A DNA stretch of 64,000 bases, from positions 930,001-994,000 of the forward strand of contig NZ_CP078089.1 in assembly GCF_022701195.1 (NCBI RefSeq), read 5' to 3'. Shown in pieces: positions 41,791 through 56,745 of this stretch. The stretch is from Allobaculum mucilyticum. GTDB lineage: Bacteria; Bacillota_I; Bacilli_A; Erysipelotrichales; Erysipelotrichaceae. The notes under the pieces are model-generated. The model searched no databases, was not told the DNA's origin, and saw only the letters and a list, made by a program, of their open reading frames with translations. A program made the position numbers and the translations under genes. Within the stretch, counting starts at the first letter, position 1; each line of letters starts with the position of its first letter.

Positions 41791-43800
41791 TCAGCGAATG
41801 AGATACACACCGACAGGGCCGATATCAAGTTGTGCTCTTCCTCTATATTCATTTTCGGTAGCTGGACTGTCGGATGCCTGAGGGGAATAGAATTTCAGCA
41901 GTGTTCCCGTTGTCATTCCAGTCGGATTGCCATAGTAATAATACTGATCACCATCCGGGCATTCCTGATAGAGAGGATACTGGCCAGCCATTGATGCAAT
42001 ACGAAAAGTCAGATGATTCGCATCTGTTTTCGATACCAGCTCAATCTTCCCAGTCGACGTCTGTTTGGCCCAGACTGCTCCATTTGAAGGATTGGTGCGT
42101 CTGACAAAATCATCGCCAATATGCCATTCTCCCGATTCCAGCGTGTAACTGCCGTCTTCTTTTACAGTCAGTATGTAGTAAATATCCATGTTGAACGTCG
42201 ACTTGTACGTCCCTGCCAGCAGTTTGAATGGGTCGGATTCTGCAGGTGCCGGATCAGATGGGGCAGGTTTGCCGGCTTCAAGGGCATACCATCCGACTCC
42301 CTCGCCTTTCCAGCCAATTTTCACAAGATGATCATTTTCTGCTTTGTTTGTTGTGTAGTTATGACTGCCGGCTTTTGCATTTGGATTGTACTGACGGTAG
42401 AGCGGAATTGTTTTTGCATCATCTGAATACCAGCCGATGCCTTCCGATGACCAGCCAACAGAAACGAGGTGATCCCTTTCCTTCTGGTTCATTGTATAGT
42501 GGTGGTCACCGGCGTTTTTATTGTAGAGACGATAAACCGGCGTTGCAGATAAACTTGGTGCAACCCATCCAGTTCCTTCATATTTCCATCCGACGGAAAC
42601 GAGATGGTTCTTTTCATTGGCACTGGCTGTATAGAAATGCTCGCCTGAATTTGGATTATAGAGACGGTACATATCGACTGGATTAACCGGATCTGATGCC
42701 GGCGGCTGATTTTCTTTGATTGTAAACGGGATAGTCAGTGTGCCTGTATATTTGCCGGTACCGGTAACGATGACTTTTGCTTCTCCTGGCTTATCATTGT
42801 TTTCGTAACTTAACGTATAGTCCTTGCCTAAGACCAGAGTCTCACCGTTTACAACCAGTCTTGGTTTAGGCTCAACTGCCTTTCCTGAATAGACGTAGCT
42901 GTTATCCACCTCGTTGCATTCTGCGCTATCAATTGAAGTTTTCTGCGTTCTTGATTCGTAAACGTCTTCGCGCATCAGCGTTGCATGATCAGTGTCGATC
43001 GAAGCAACCAGTTCCGAATACTTTTCTGGAAGGTCGTTCCATTGAATAGGACCTTCATCATTGACATACCAGTTCTTTGTACGCTGTGGTCGGAGCAGTT
43101 CCTTTGCAATAAAGTATGAATCTGCACAGAACTTAATTTCTTCAATGCTTTCAACATATTCGAAGCCATAAACGTCCAGAATAAAGAAATTGTCATAAAC
43201 AGGTTCAAAGTTGAAGTTCCCGCTGATGTCGAGTTTCTTCAGCGAAGTGCAGTTGCGAAGCATACTGTCGTAATACTCCATGGAACTCATATCCCAGCTG
43301 CTCAGATTCAGTTCCGTCATGGCTTCACAGTCACAGAACAGATCTTCCATTCGCGTTACACCGCTTGTATCCCACCCGGACAGATCGATACTTTCAACAG
43401 ACTTCATTGCCGTATTGATATTATGAAAACCTACGGTTCCGGTAAACATTCCTGTAATATCACCGGAGATTTTTAATGGTGCGGTTCCGTCTACTTTTTT
43501 AATCTGGCCGCTAAAATCACTAATCCATTTAAAATCCTTGCAGTATTCCTCCATCGTAGTGGTATCTCTTTTTGGTCCTTCGCAGTGGTATTCGCCCGCT
43601 CCAAATTTTAGAGTTCCATTACTGTCAATGGTCCAGCGGCATGTGCCAATCATCCCGGTTTTTACAATTTTCGGTTCTGTTTCCTGTGTTTCCAGGATGG
43701 AAGATTCGTCCGCCATTTCTTCCATTGCAAACAGACTCATCGGTACCGCGTTCAGCGTCAGTGCAAATGCAGCTGAAGCGCACAGAAGCTTCTTTTTCAT
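41791..43800 (-). CDS. Secreted DUF285/BspA-type leucine-rich-repeat protein with DUF5648 repeats
   Basis: A 669-aa exported protein. In order: signal peptide (MKKKLLCASAAFALTLNA); DUF285-type repeats (SIDLSGWDTSGVTRMEDLF, ELNLSSWDMSSM, KLDISGNF); an Ig-like domain of the kind YSGKAVEPKPRLVVNG...GTGKYTGTLTIPF; three DUF5648 repeats (MYRLYNPNSGEHFYTASANE, VYRLYNKNAGDHHYT, LYRQYNPNAKAGSHNYT); and a C-terminal beta domain (LLAGTYKSTFNMDIYYIL). Such proteins are usually surface adhesins or cell-wall-active factors. No LPXTG or SLH anchor is seen. The ATG at 43798-43800 follows AAAAGGA and begins the signal peptide, so I reject the longer frame. A G9/C9 tract lies in the promoter region. Confidence 0.85.
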   Translation of the reverse strand: MKKKLLCASAAFALTLNAVPMSLFAMEEMADESSILETQETEPKIVKTGMIGTCRWTIDSNGTLKFGAGEYHCEGPKRDTTTMEEYCKDFKWISDFSGQIKKVDGTAPLKISGDITGMFTGTVGFHNINTAMKSVESIDLSGWDTSGVTRMEDLFCDCEAMTELNLSSWDMSSMEYYDSMLRNCTSLKKLDISGNFNFEPVYDNFFILDVYGFEYVESIEEIKFCADSYFIAKELLRPQRTKNWYVNDEGPIQWNDLPEKYSELVASIDTDHATLMREDVYESRTQKTSIDSAECNEVDNSYVYSGKAVEPKPRLVVNGETLVLGKDYTLSYENNDKPGEAKVIVTGTGKYTGTLTIPFTIKENQPPASDPVNPVDMYRLYNPNSGEHFYTASANEKNHLVSVGWKYEGTGWVAPSLSATPVYRLYNKNAGDHHYTMNQKERDHLVSVGWSSEGIGWYSDDAKTIPLYRQYNPNAKAGSHNYTTNKAENDHLVKIGWKGEGVGWYALEAGKPAPSDPAPAESDPFKLLAGTYKSTFNMDIYYILTVKEDGSYTLESGEWHIGDDFVRRTNPSNGAVWAKQTSTGKIELVSKTDANHLTFRIASMAGQYPLYQECPDGDQYYYYGNPTGMTTGTLLKFYSPQASDSPATENEYRGRAQLDIGPVGVYLIR

Positions 43801-43902
43801 AAGTCCTTTTTCCCTTTCTGTTTTCTCTCTGCTCTGAAGAAAGAAATCGTGACTTCTTCCAGAACAGTCATAGCCAGCTCTCATAATCTGGCAGATGTCT
43901 TC

Positions 43903-43943
43903 AGTATAACAATCAGAAAGAATATATATTATTAGGGGGGGGG
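43903..43943 (-). promoter_or_regulatory. Candidate promoter with adjacent C9 tract
   Basis: On the minus strand TATACT (43903-43908) is a good -10 box about 100 bases upstream of the leucine-rich-protein start. A run of nine C (43935-43943 on the minus strand) lies just upstream of where the -35 element would be, separated by an AT-rich stretch. Slippage in the run would change local spacing. The -35 itself is poor. Confidence 0.4.
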
Positions 43944-43983
43944 TTGACCTTCGTGAGATTCTTTCATTCTTCTCCAGCAATAG

Positions 43984-44026
43984 AAAAAGCCCGATGTCTT
44001 TGAGAATTGCTTCTCTGACATCGGGC
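43984..44026 (-). terminator. rRNA operon terminator
   Basis: On the minus strand GCCCGATGTC pairs with GACATCGGGC and is followed by UUUUUC, just after the 5S gene. The plus strand also carries UUUC after the stem. Confidence 0.85.
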
Positions 44027-44035
44027 TTTCACTGT

Positions 44036-44140
44036 TCAGCAGCTTCCTATTTTTGCCTTGCGGCTATCGTCGGCGTTGAGCAGCTTGACTGCTGTGTTCG
44101 GGATGTTACAGGTATATCCTGCTCGCTATCGCCACTGCAC
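44036..44140 (-). rRNA. rrf: 5S ribosomal RNA
   Basis: The minus strand shows the 5S core ATCCCGAACACAGCAGTCAAG and complementary ends, at the position expected downstream of the 23S gene. Ends are approximate. Confidence 0.9.
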
Positions 44141-44247
44141 TTTAGTTGATTGAATGGATCTTTCAAAAACAAACATCAGTCTTCCGACACTCTTCAGGCT
44201 TACAGTTATTCAACTTCGCTTACGCTGCTTTCTCTCTCGAATCTTAG

Positions 44248-47126
<2,879 letters not shown>

Positions 47127-47394
47127 CTCTATAACTTATGGTTACTAGTTATGCTTGTTTCGAGATATTTATTTACGTAAGAACTGTTTTCTAACTGTTT
47201 CGTTTGACTTTCGGTTATCTTTACAACTTTTCGTCAGACCTTACTGTTATGTCTTCTTACTGATGCTCGTTTTTCAAAGATCCATTCTTCTGGAAGATCG
47301 CTCTTCCAAAACCTCACAGACAGACTTCACTTCAATACTCATTTGCCAGATCTGATCATTAACCAGTTCTGGACTTCCTTGTACTTTCTCCTTA

Positions 47395-48922
<1,528 letters not shown>

Positions 48923-49087
48923 ATATTGACTCAACGCTATTGCGTTTTGTGATTATGATTGTTCGAGTACTTTCAGCGATTTTAAGAATCGACGTTTGAA
49001 TGTATATTCGAATTTCTTTGTCTGTCTGTAAAGTTTTCAAAGAGCCATCGTTTGTGAATCACTCGATGTGACTCACAAGGCTTGTTT

Positions 49088-49116
49088 ATCATATCATCGA
49101 GCTTATCAGCCGTCAA
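49088..49116 (-). promoter_or_regulatory. rRNA promoter P2
   Basis: On the minus strand TTGACG (49111-49116), a 17-base spacer and TATGAT (49088-49093), about 165 bases upstream of 16S. Confidence 0.8.
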
Positions 49117-49219
49117 GACTTTTATGTGAATTCATTTAACATTTTCACAATTAGCGTTTTCTGCGATAAGTAAAGATGATTTGATGTCTGAGAGAAGCGA
49201 TTTCCCTCAGCGCTCAACT

Positions 49220-49248
49220 ATAATAACACCGCTCCAGAACAGATGCAA
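49220..49248 (-). promoter_or_regulatory. rRNA promoter P1
   Basis: On the minus strand TTGCAT (49243-49248), a 17-base spacer and TATTAT (49220-49225). Together with P2 it gives the tandem promoters usual for rRNA operons. The stretch between P2 and 16S holds leader sequence with no gene. Confidence 0.75.
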
Positions 49249-49444
49249 GCATTATTTGTGATTTTCTTCAAAAATTTCACGAGTTGATTTCACTGCTGAT
49301 CTGTCTGCCTTCGCAAACAAACAGCTTTTTATTTGTACTTCTTTTCTCTGGCTTTGTCAATAAAATACTCCCGTTGGCGGGCTCAAAAAGTTCCATCTTT
49401 CCCTCTTGTGTCTTTTTCCATTTCCGTCTCCAAAACAGAAAGAA

Positions 49445-49472
49445 CCCTGGTGTCTGTGCAGGGACACCAGGG
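49445..49472 (-). terminator. Terminator of fruA
   Basis: On the minus strand CCCTGGTGTC pairs with GACACCAGGG, followed by UUCUUUCU, about 47 bases past the fruA stop. It isolates the fructose genes from the rRNA operon downstream. Confidence 0.7.
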
Positions 49473-49518
49473 AATGATAAGTTCATACAGGATTTAGTCC
49501 TGAAAGCTGAACGATGAA

Positions 49519-51462
49519 TTATGCGGCAGCTTTTACAGGTTTGCGGGTAAAGCCAAGAATCAGAGCAGCAACAACAACGCCAGCTGCAAGAGCGACAAGA
49601 TACATCAGCGGATTGCCGATGGTCAGTACAACGAAGATTCCGCCATGAGGAGCCATCAGCGTGCATCCGAACAGTTCGGAAAGAGCACCTGCAACTGCAG
49701 ATCCGATCGCACAGGCCGGAAGAACACGAAGAGGATCGCTTGCTGCAAATGGAATTGCACCTTCTGTAATGAAGGAAAGTCCCATAACAACGTTTGTCGG
49801 AGCTGTTTTCCGTTCATCTTCAGTGAATTTGTCCTTGAACAGCCAGGAAGCCAGAGCGATTGCGATTGGAGGAACCATGCCGCCGATCATTACAGAAGCC
49901 ATGACTGCATAGTTGCCGGCTGCAAGAGAAGCTGTACCAAATACGTAAGCTGCTTTATTGAACGGACCGCCCATATCGATTGCCATCATTCCGGCAAGCA
50001 GGGCGCCAAGAACTACGCCGGAAACACCATTCAGCGATTCAAGCCAGAGATTGAGCTGTGTGTTAAGCCAGCCTACTGGCGGCTCAACCAGGAACATCAT
50101 GATTGCACCAGTGATCAGCAGACCGCAGAACGGATAGATCAGCATTGGTTTAATGCCTTCCAGAGAATCCGGAAGTTTCGAGCAGAGCTTTTTCAGGCCA
50201 TTAACTACATAACCAGCCACAAAACCGATCAGCAGTGCACCAAGGAATCCGGATCTTCCATTTGCAGCAAGTGCGCCGCCGACAAATCCGACCATCAGAC
50301 CCGGACGGTCTGCAATCGACATGGCAATGTATCCGGAAAGAACGGGAAGCATGAATCCAAATGCGACACCGCCTACGCTCTTGAAGAAAGCAGCAGCCGG
50401 GGTAATCGTACCGAACAGCTGTCGTTCAGACTCGGCAAGCATATTCATATCGACACAGAATCCATCAATCAGGAAAGCAATCGCGATCATGATGCCGCCG
50501 CCGACAATAAAGGGCAGCATGTGGGAAACACCGTTCATCAGATCCTTATAGACTTTATGCCAGCCGGATTCTTTTGCATCCGATACTTCTGCATGGGATG
50601 TACTTCCTGATTCGAAAACCGGTGTATTTGGATCAAGAGAGCGTTCGATCAGTTCCTGCGGTTTATGAATTCCATCCGCAACCGCTGTCTGGATAACACG
50701 TTTTCCATTGAAACGGTCCATCGGGACTTTCGTATCAGCTGCAACAATGATTCCGTCCGCTTTCTGGATATCATCAGCAGTCAGTACGTTTTTAGCGCCG
50801 CCCGATCCGCGGGTTTCTACCTTGACCCGGTAGCCCATCTCTTTTGCTTTCTTCTCAATTGCCTCTGCTGCCATATAGGTATGGGCAATTCCAGTCGGGC
50901 ATCCGGTTACCGCAATAATATAAGGAGCATTTGCGCCGGAAGCTGAGGGAGTATCACCAGCCCGTTCTTCTACAACTGCTGTCGGTTCCTCTTCTGCCGG
51001 TTTATCCAGCGCTTCTTCTGCTTCATTGAGCAGATCCAGGAACTCTTCCGGCGTTTTTGCCTTTTTGAGCGCACTGGAGAGATCTTCATTCATGAGCATT
51101 CTCGAAAGCTGTGCGAGAACTTCGAGATGGACGTTGCCGTCTTCTGGCGCAGCAATCAGAAACAGAAGGTTGACTGGCTGTCCATCAAGCGAGTCATAGT
51201 CAACGCCATCCGGAATAACCATTGCAGCCAGACCTGGCTGTTTTACTGCTGCGCAGCGGCCATGGGGAATCGCAATTCCCATGCCGACACCTGTCGTACT
51301 TTCTTTTTCGCGGTTATACACCTGTTCTTCATATGGAGCGCGCTCTGCGATTTTTCCGCTCTTTTCCATGAGGTCGATCGCTTTGCGGATAATTTCATTC
51401 TTATTGGCAGCAGAAGCATGAACATCGATGCTTTCTACCGCAAGCAAGTCTCGAATTTTCAT
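49519..51462 (-). CDS. fruA: PTS fructose transporter, fused EIIA-EIIB-EIIC
   Basis: A 647-aa phosphotransferase that imports fructose as fructose 1-phosphate. EIIA occupies about 1-150 with phospho-histidine H67 (GIAIPHGR). EIIB follows a linker with phospho-cysteine C188 (AVTGCPTGIAHTYMAAE). EIIC fills about 300-640 with eight or more membrane helices and GGPFNKAAYVF and EGAIPFAASDP motifs. Domain order A-B-C is the usual Bacillota arrangement. AAAGGG precedes the ATG. It is the third gene of fruR-fruK-fruA; a 207-base gap from fruK is wider than in most fru operons and encodes nothing I can see. Confidence 0.96.
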   Translation of the reverse strand: MKIRDLLAVESIDVHASAANKNEIIRKAIDLMEKSGKIAERAPYEEQVYNREKESTTGVGMGIAIPHGRCAAVKQPGLAAMVIPDGVDYDSLDGQPVNLLFLIAAPEDGNVHLEVLAQLSRMLMNEDLSSALKKAKTPEEFLDLLNEAEEALDKPAEEEPTAVVEERAGDTPSASGANAPYIIAVTGCPTGIAHTYMAAEAIEKKAKEMGYRVKVETRGSGGAKNVLTADDIQKADGIIVAADTKVPMDRFNGKRVIQTAVADGIHKPQELIERSLDPNTPVFESGSTSHAEVSDAKESGWHKVYKDLMNGVSHMLPFIVGGGIMIAIAFLIDGFCVDMNMLAESERQLFGTITPAAAFFKSVGGVAFGFMLPVLSGYIAMSIADRPGLMVGFVGGALAANGRSGFLGALLIGFVAGYVVNGLKKLCSKLPDSLEGIKPMLIYPFCGLLITGAIMMFLVEPPVGWLNTQLNLWLESLNGVSGVVLGALLAGMMAIDMGGPFNKAAYVFGTASLAAGNYAVMASVMIGGMVPPIAIALASWLFKDKFTEDERKTAPTNVVMGLSFITEGAIPFAASDPLRVLPACAIGSAVAGALSELFGCTLMAPHGGIFVVLTIGNPLMYLVALAAGVVVAALILGFTRKPVKAAA

Positions 51463-51669
51463 GTATTACCCTTTCGTCAGCCGGACTGTACAGTCCTTCA
51501 GTTTTTCTCTTTTATGGTTTTCTGATTTATGAATTGCGTCCGGTTCATCTGCTGCCTGTCCTGATCGAATAAAGGAAACAGCTCAGGCGAACACAGATCA
51601 GGCAGCCAGAGTCCACTCAGGCAATCTGAGCCGGAAGCATTAAAACTGTGTGCAGTACATAAAGAACGA

Positions 51670-52593
51670 TCAGAGAGTAAATCTGTGAATCTCAACCGGG
51701 CTCTGTGTCTGAAGACGTTCAATGTCGGCATATTCTGCAAGATCTTTGCAGAACGCCGTTGCAGAACCGCAGCAGATTCCAAGGGCCAGTGCTTTTTCCA
51801 GGTTTTTGCTTTCGAGATAGCCGGCGGTAAATCCGGCAACCATGGAGTCGCCTGATCCGACAGAGTTGACCAGTTTTCCCTGCGGACATGAAGCGGTATA
51901 GAAGGCACCATCCATTCCGGCAAGAAGAGCACCTTTGGCGCCCCGGGAAACCAGAACATTTTTTGCTCCCATGTCCTGAAGTTTCCGTGCTGCTCTGGCA
52001 AGGTCTTCGACGAATTCAAGCTTCTGATCAAACAGAGCTTCCAGTTCATCCTGGTTTGGCTTGATCAGAAAGGGATGACGCTCAAGCGTATTGAGCAGAA
52101 GATCTCCAGTGGCATCCACAACGCTGAGCACATTTTCATCGAGCAGATCGAGCAGATGGCGATAGAACATCGAATCAAGTCCGGCAGGAATGCTTCCGGA
52201 AAGGATCAGTACATCGTTTCCGTTCAGCCCTCTGATCCGGCTTTCAAGCTTCTCTACATTCGACGGGTTAAGCTCGAGACCGCATCCATTGATTTCCGTT
52301 TCCTTGCCGGATTTGAGTTTGACGTTGATCCGGGTATAGCCCGCACAGTCAGTAAAGTCTTTTTCAAAACTGCGATCTGCCAGCATCCGGACAAGTTCCT
52401 GTCCGGAAAAGCCGGCAACAAATCCAAGGGCGGTATTCTCATGGCCAAGCCGTCCAAGGATGGTTGATACATTGATGCCTTTTCCGCCTGGATACAGTTC
52501 GCATTCTCTGGCGCGGTTTGTTTCGCCGGTCTCGAAATGATCGACGCGCATGATGTAATCCAGCGAAGGGTTAGCGGTAAGTGTGTAGATCAT
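51670..52593 (-). CDS. fruK: 1-phosphofructokinase
   Basis: A 307-aa PfkB-family kinase converting fructose 1-phosphate to fructose 1,6-bisphosphate with ATP. It opens with MIYTLTANPSLDYIMRV, has the substrate loop GGKGINVSTILGRLG, and ends with the ATP and catalytic segment VNSVGSGDSMVAGFTAGYL with the base Asp. AAAGGAG precedes the ATG. Its place between fruR and fruA confirms the substrate over tagatose-6-phosphate or other PfkB kinases. Confidence 0.95.
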   Translation of the reverse strand: MIYTLTANPSLDYIMRVDHFETGETNRARECELYPGGKGINVSTILGRLGHENTALGFVAGFSGQELVRMLADRSFEKDFTDCAGYTRINVKLKSGKETEINGCGLELNPSNVEKLESRIRGLNGNDVLILSGSIPAGLDSMFYRHLLDLLDENVLSVVDATGDLLLNTLERHPFLIKPNQDELEALFDQKLEFVEDLARAARKLQDMGAKNVLVSRGAKGALLAGMDGAFYTASCPQGKLVNSVGSGDSMVAGFTAGYLESKNLEKALALGICCGSATAFCKDLAEYADIERLQTQSPVEIHRFTL

Positions 52594-52710
52594 GCAGTTC
52601 TCCTTTCGTCCTGTCCGGACAGCTCACAACTTCAGCTGGCCGGCATCCTCCTGAAATTTTCTGTTTTGATCACCTGACTGAGCGGATCAGACTGAACAGT
52701 CTTTTTGCGA

Positions 52711-53502
52711 TTACCGGTTGTTTAATGTTTCATCCGGTGTTTCTTCTGTGTCTGTTTCTTCCGCAGTTCTGAGAATCAGTCCAGGGAATCCTTCTGGAAT
52801 CTGTGCATCTTTTTCCGTAACCAGAACCGCGCGAGAGAGATCGCCAAAGCGAACCGCCGCTGTCTGGTCGAACTTCGAAGAGTCTGCAAGTATATAGGGA
52901 TCCAGCGTTCTGTCGAGCGCTTTTTTCTTTACCGCAGCTTCTCTTACATCCGGTGTCAGCAGTTCCCCGTCTTCCGTAATTGCGTTTGCCCCAAAAAAAC
53001 CTTTGGAAAACCGGTACTTGTCCAGAAATTCGAGTGCTTCTTCTCCGACCAGCGCATTTGTGGTGGATTTAAGTTCTCCGCCAGTCAGCGAAACAGGAAT
53101 GCCAAGTTCCATCAGCTGCATCGCATGTGAAATTGAATCGGTTACAGCCTGAATTTCTTTTCCTGCAAGCAGAGGAAGCAGAGACTCAACCGTCGATCCT
53201 GCATCAAAGTAGATCGTTTCCCCATCCTGGATTTGTCTTACTGCCTGCATGGCGATATCCTGTTTTTCTTTCTGATGCTCGTCCCGGCGGCTGGCTAAAC
53301 GGCTGTCAGAAACAGCGGTTCTTTTTTTGCATGTAACGCCGCCGCGGATCCGGTGAAGCAGTCCCTGTTCTTCAAGAGTCATCAGATCTCTGCGAAGTGT
53401 GCTCTCTGAGGTCCCGAGCAGATCAAGAAGTTCCTGCTGCGAGGCTCTCTCTTTCCCTTTGAGATAATTCAGAATTTTCTCATGTCGTTCTTCGGTCATC
53501 AT
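52711..53502 (-). CDS. fruR: DeoR-family fructose operon repressor
   Basis: A transcriptional regulator of about 263 aa. The N-terminal DeoR helix-turn-helix reads MTEERHEKILNYL, SQQELLDLLGTSESTLRRDL, and the GGV wing. The C-terminal DeoRC sugar-phosphate sensor domain has DAGSTVESLLPLL and LADSSKFDQTAAVRF. Fructose 1-phosphate is the expected inducer. Start choice is uncertain: ATG at 53500-53502 has AAGGA ten bases ahead; 53518-53520 is the alternative. The DNA upstream carries two clusters of 10-bp-phased TTCA repeats, likely its operators. Confidence 0.9.
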   Translation of the reverse strand: MMTEERHEKILNYLKGKERASQQELLDLLGTSESTLRRDLMTLEEQGLLHRIRGGVTCKKRTAVSDSRLASRRDEHQKEKQDIAMQAVRQIQDGETIYFDAGSTVESLLPLLAGKEIQAVTDSISHAMQLMELGIPVSLTGGELKSTTNALVGEEALEFLDKYRFSKGFFGANAITEDGELLTPDVREAAVKKKALDRTLDPYILADSSKFDQTAAVRFGDLSRAVLVTEKDAQIPEGFPGLILRTAEETDTEETPDETLNNR

Positions 53503-53607
53503 TGTGCTGTTATCCTTCATATCTTTTCTATATCTTTCACCTCTGTTCACCTGTTGTTCTTTCAGTGAGATCATACAGAGCTGAAAGCGGTTAATCAATC
53601 ATTTTTC

Positions 53608-53717
53608 TTCAAATTTCTTCATTTAAATTCATTTCCTGTTCATCATCCGTCATCTATCTGCTTTCTATCCTCTTACTTCGTTCAATATCATTCATATATT
53701 TCATATTTATTCATATT
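53608..53717 (-). promoter_or_regulatory. Helically phased TTCA repeats, probable FruR operators
   Basis: On the plus strand TTCA begins at 53608, 53618, 53628 and 53639, and again at 53681, 53691, 53700 and 53710, each followed by A/T-rich bases (for example TTCATATT). Spacing is 9-11 bases, one helical turn. DeoR-family repressors typically bind such direct repeats (TGAAW-type on the coding strand). The block lies 100-220 bases upstream of fruR. Confidence 0.6.
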
Positions 53718-53830
53718 TCCCAGTTTTTTTTCAGGATATTTCTGGCAGATTGGATTCTTCCGGCTGTTCGTTTCTGCTCTATCCGGCTGTAGATGGAGGA
53801 GGAGAAAGTACAGAAAGCCGTTCAGGAAGA

Positions 53831-53903
53831 ATCGTGAATCATCGTGAAGTATCGTGAATCATCGTGAAGTATCGTGAAGTTTTCATCTCTATTCTTTCAC
53901 GAT
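53831..53903. repeat. Five exact-phase 10-bp repeats plus an inverted copy
   Basis: Five contiguous units of ATCGTGAAKY (ATCGTGAATC or ATCGTGAAGT) fill 53831-53880. The reverse complement TTCACGAT follows at 53896-53903. It looks like an iteron or multi-site operator. The flanking stretch 53906-54120 shows no gene that I can support; the 92-aa frame at 53864 begins inside the repeats and has no family features. Confidence 0.85.
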
Positions 53904-54120
53904 TCGTCACGAAAGGGGCTTTCGCAGACTTTTCCGCTCCCTTTTCGGAGCTTTTGGCCGCTTTTCGCAGCCCGTCCCGGCCACGCCATCCCTTTCTTAA
54001 GGTTTCTGATCGAGCCGGAACGAGTTTTTTCCCCTTTGAGCTGCTGTCAGAATTCAGGCAAAGAGTGATGATCCGTCATCATTCAGAAAAGCTCCTGTCC
54101 AGATTCGGATTTTTCCGCAC

Positions 54121-54169
54121 AAAAAAATCCAGGCAGGACTGACTTTCGTCATCGTTCTGTCTGGATTTT
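54121..54169 (-). terminator. Terminator of rpiB
   Basis: On the minus strand AAATCCAGACAG pairs with CTGCCTGGATTT and an inner ATGA/TCAG stem, followed by seven U, about 70 bases past the rpiB stop. Confidence 0.8.
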
Positions 54170-54238
54170 CTGAAGTCTTCGTTTGGCGATCAGCGAAAAT
54201 TTGCTGATCTGCTTTTCTGGTTTCGATCGGTCTGCTGC

Positions 54239-54694
54239 TTATTCAGCTTTTGCGGAACCGTCAAGTTCTGCAAGTTCATGAATACGGCGGATATGGTTGG
54301 CTCCATTGGAGAATGGAGTTTTCAGGAATTCATGAACGATATCTTTAGCGGTTTCGAGTCCGGTTGTGCGGGCACCCATAGCCAGCATGTTGGCATCGTT
54401 GTGTTCGCGGGTCAGACGTGCGTCAGTTACATCCTTGCACAGACCGCAGCGGATGCCTGGAACTTTGTTTGCGGAGATGGAAATGCCGATACCTGTTCCG
54501 CAGATTACGATTCCGCAGTCTGCATCTTTATTCAGTACGGCTTTCGCGCATTTCTCGCCATAGAAAGGATAGTCAACGCTCGCATCAGTATCTGTTCCCA
54601 GGTTGAGAACTTCATAGCCTTCGCTTTCGAGCATCTTTACGATCTCTTTTTTCATTGCCACTGCAGCGTGGTCATTCGCAATTGCAATTTTCAT
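54239..54694 (-). CDS. rpiB: Ribose 5-phosphate isomerase B
   Basis: A 151-aa RpiB/LacAB-family isomerase interconverting ribose 5-phosphate and ribulose 5-phosphate. Key segments are IANDHAAVAMKKEI, VDYPFYGEK and the catalytic-cysteine loop DCGIVICGTGIGISISANK (C65), then AREHNDAN-type LTREHNDANMLAMGAR. A single gene without a LacA partner argues for RpiB over galactose-6-phosphate isomerase. GAGGTG precedes the ATG. It is monocistronic. Confidence 0.93.
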   Translation of the reverse strand: MKIAIANDHAAVAMKKEIVKMLESEGYEVLNLGTDTDASVDYPFYGEKCAKAVLNKDADCGIVICGTGIGISISANKVPGIRCGLCKDVTDARLTREHNDANMLAMGARTTGLETAKDIVHEFLKTPFSNGANHIRRIHELAELDGSAKAE

Positions 54695-56571
<1,877 letters not shown>

Positions 56572-56656
56572 GCCAAAGTTCTGAATCCAAAGATTTGAAC
56601 CTTTAATACTGAACCTTTTCTATCTAATTCATTGTCTGAAACTGATTAACAAAGTC

Positions 56657-56690
56657 GCCGGTTCTGCACCTGCAGAACCGGCGGTCTTTT
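56657..56690 (+). terminator. Terminator of gdhA
   Basis: GCCGGTTCTGC pairs perfectly with GCAGAACCGGC around a four-base loop, followed by GGUCUUUU. Confidence 0.85.
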
Positions 56691-56745
56691 CTGTCTCTTT
56701 ACTTTCCTATATCAGGTTTCTGTTCGGTCTTTGTTCAGTCACCGT

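Noticed and set aside
53831-53903. Possible CRISPR array
   Set aside because: The units are 10 bases and contiguous with no spacers, and no cas gene is present.
53864-54142. 92-aa plus-strand frame near the 10-bp repeats
   Set aside because: It starts inside the repeat array, lacks a ribosome binding site, and has low-complexity composition.
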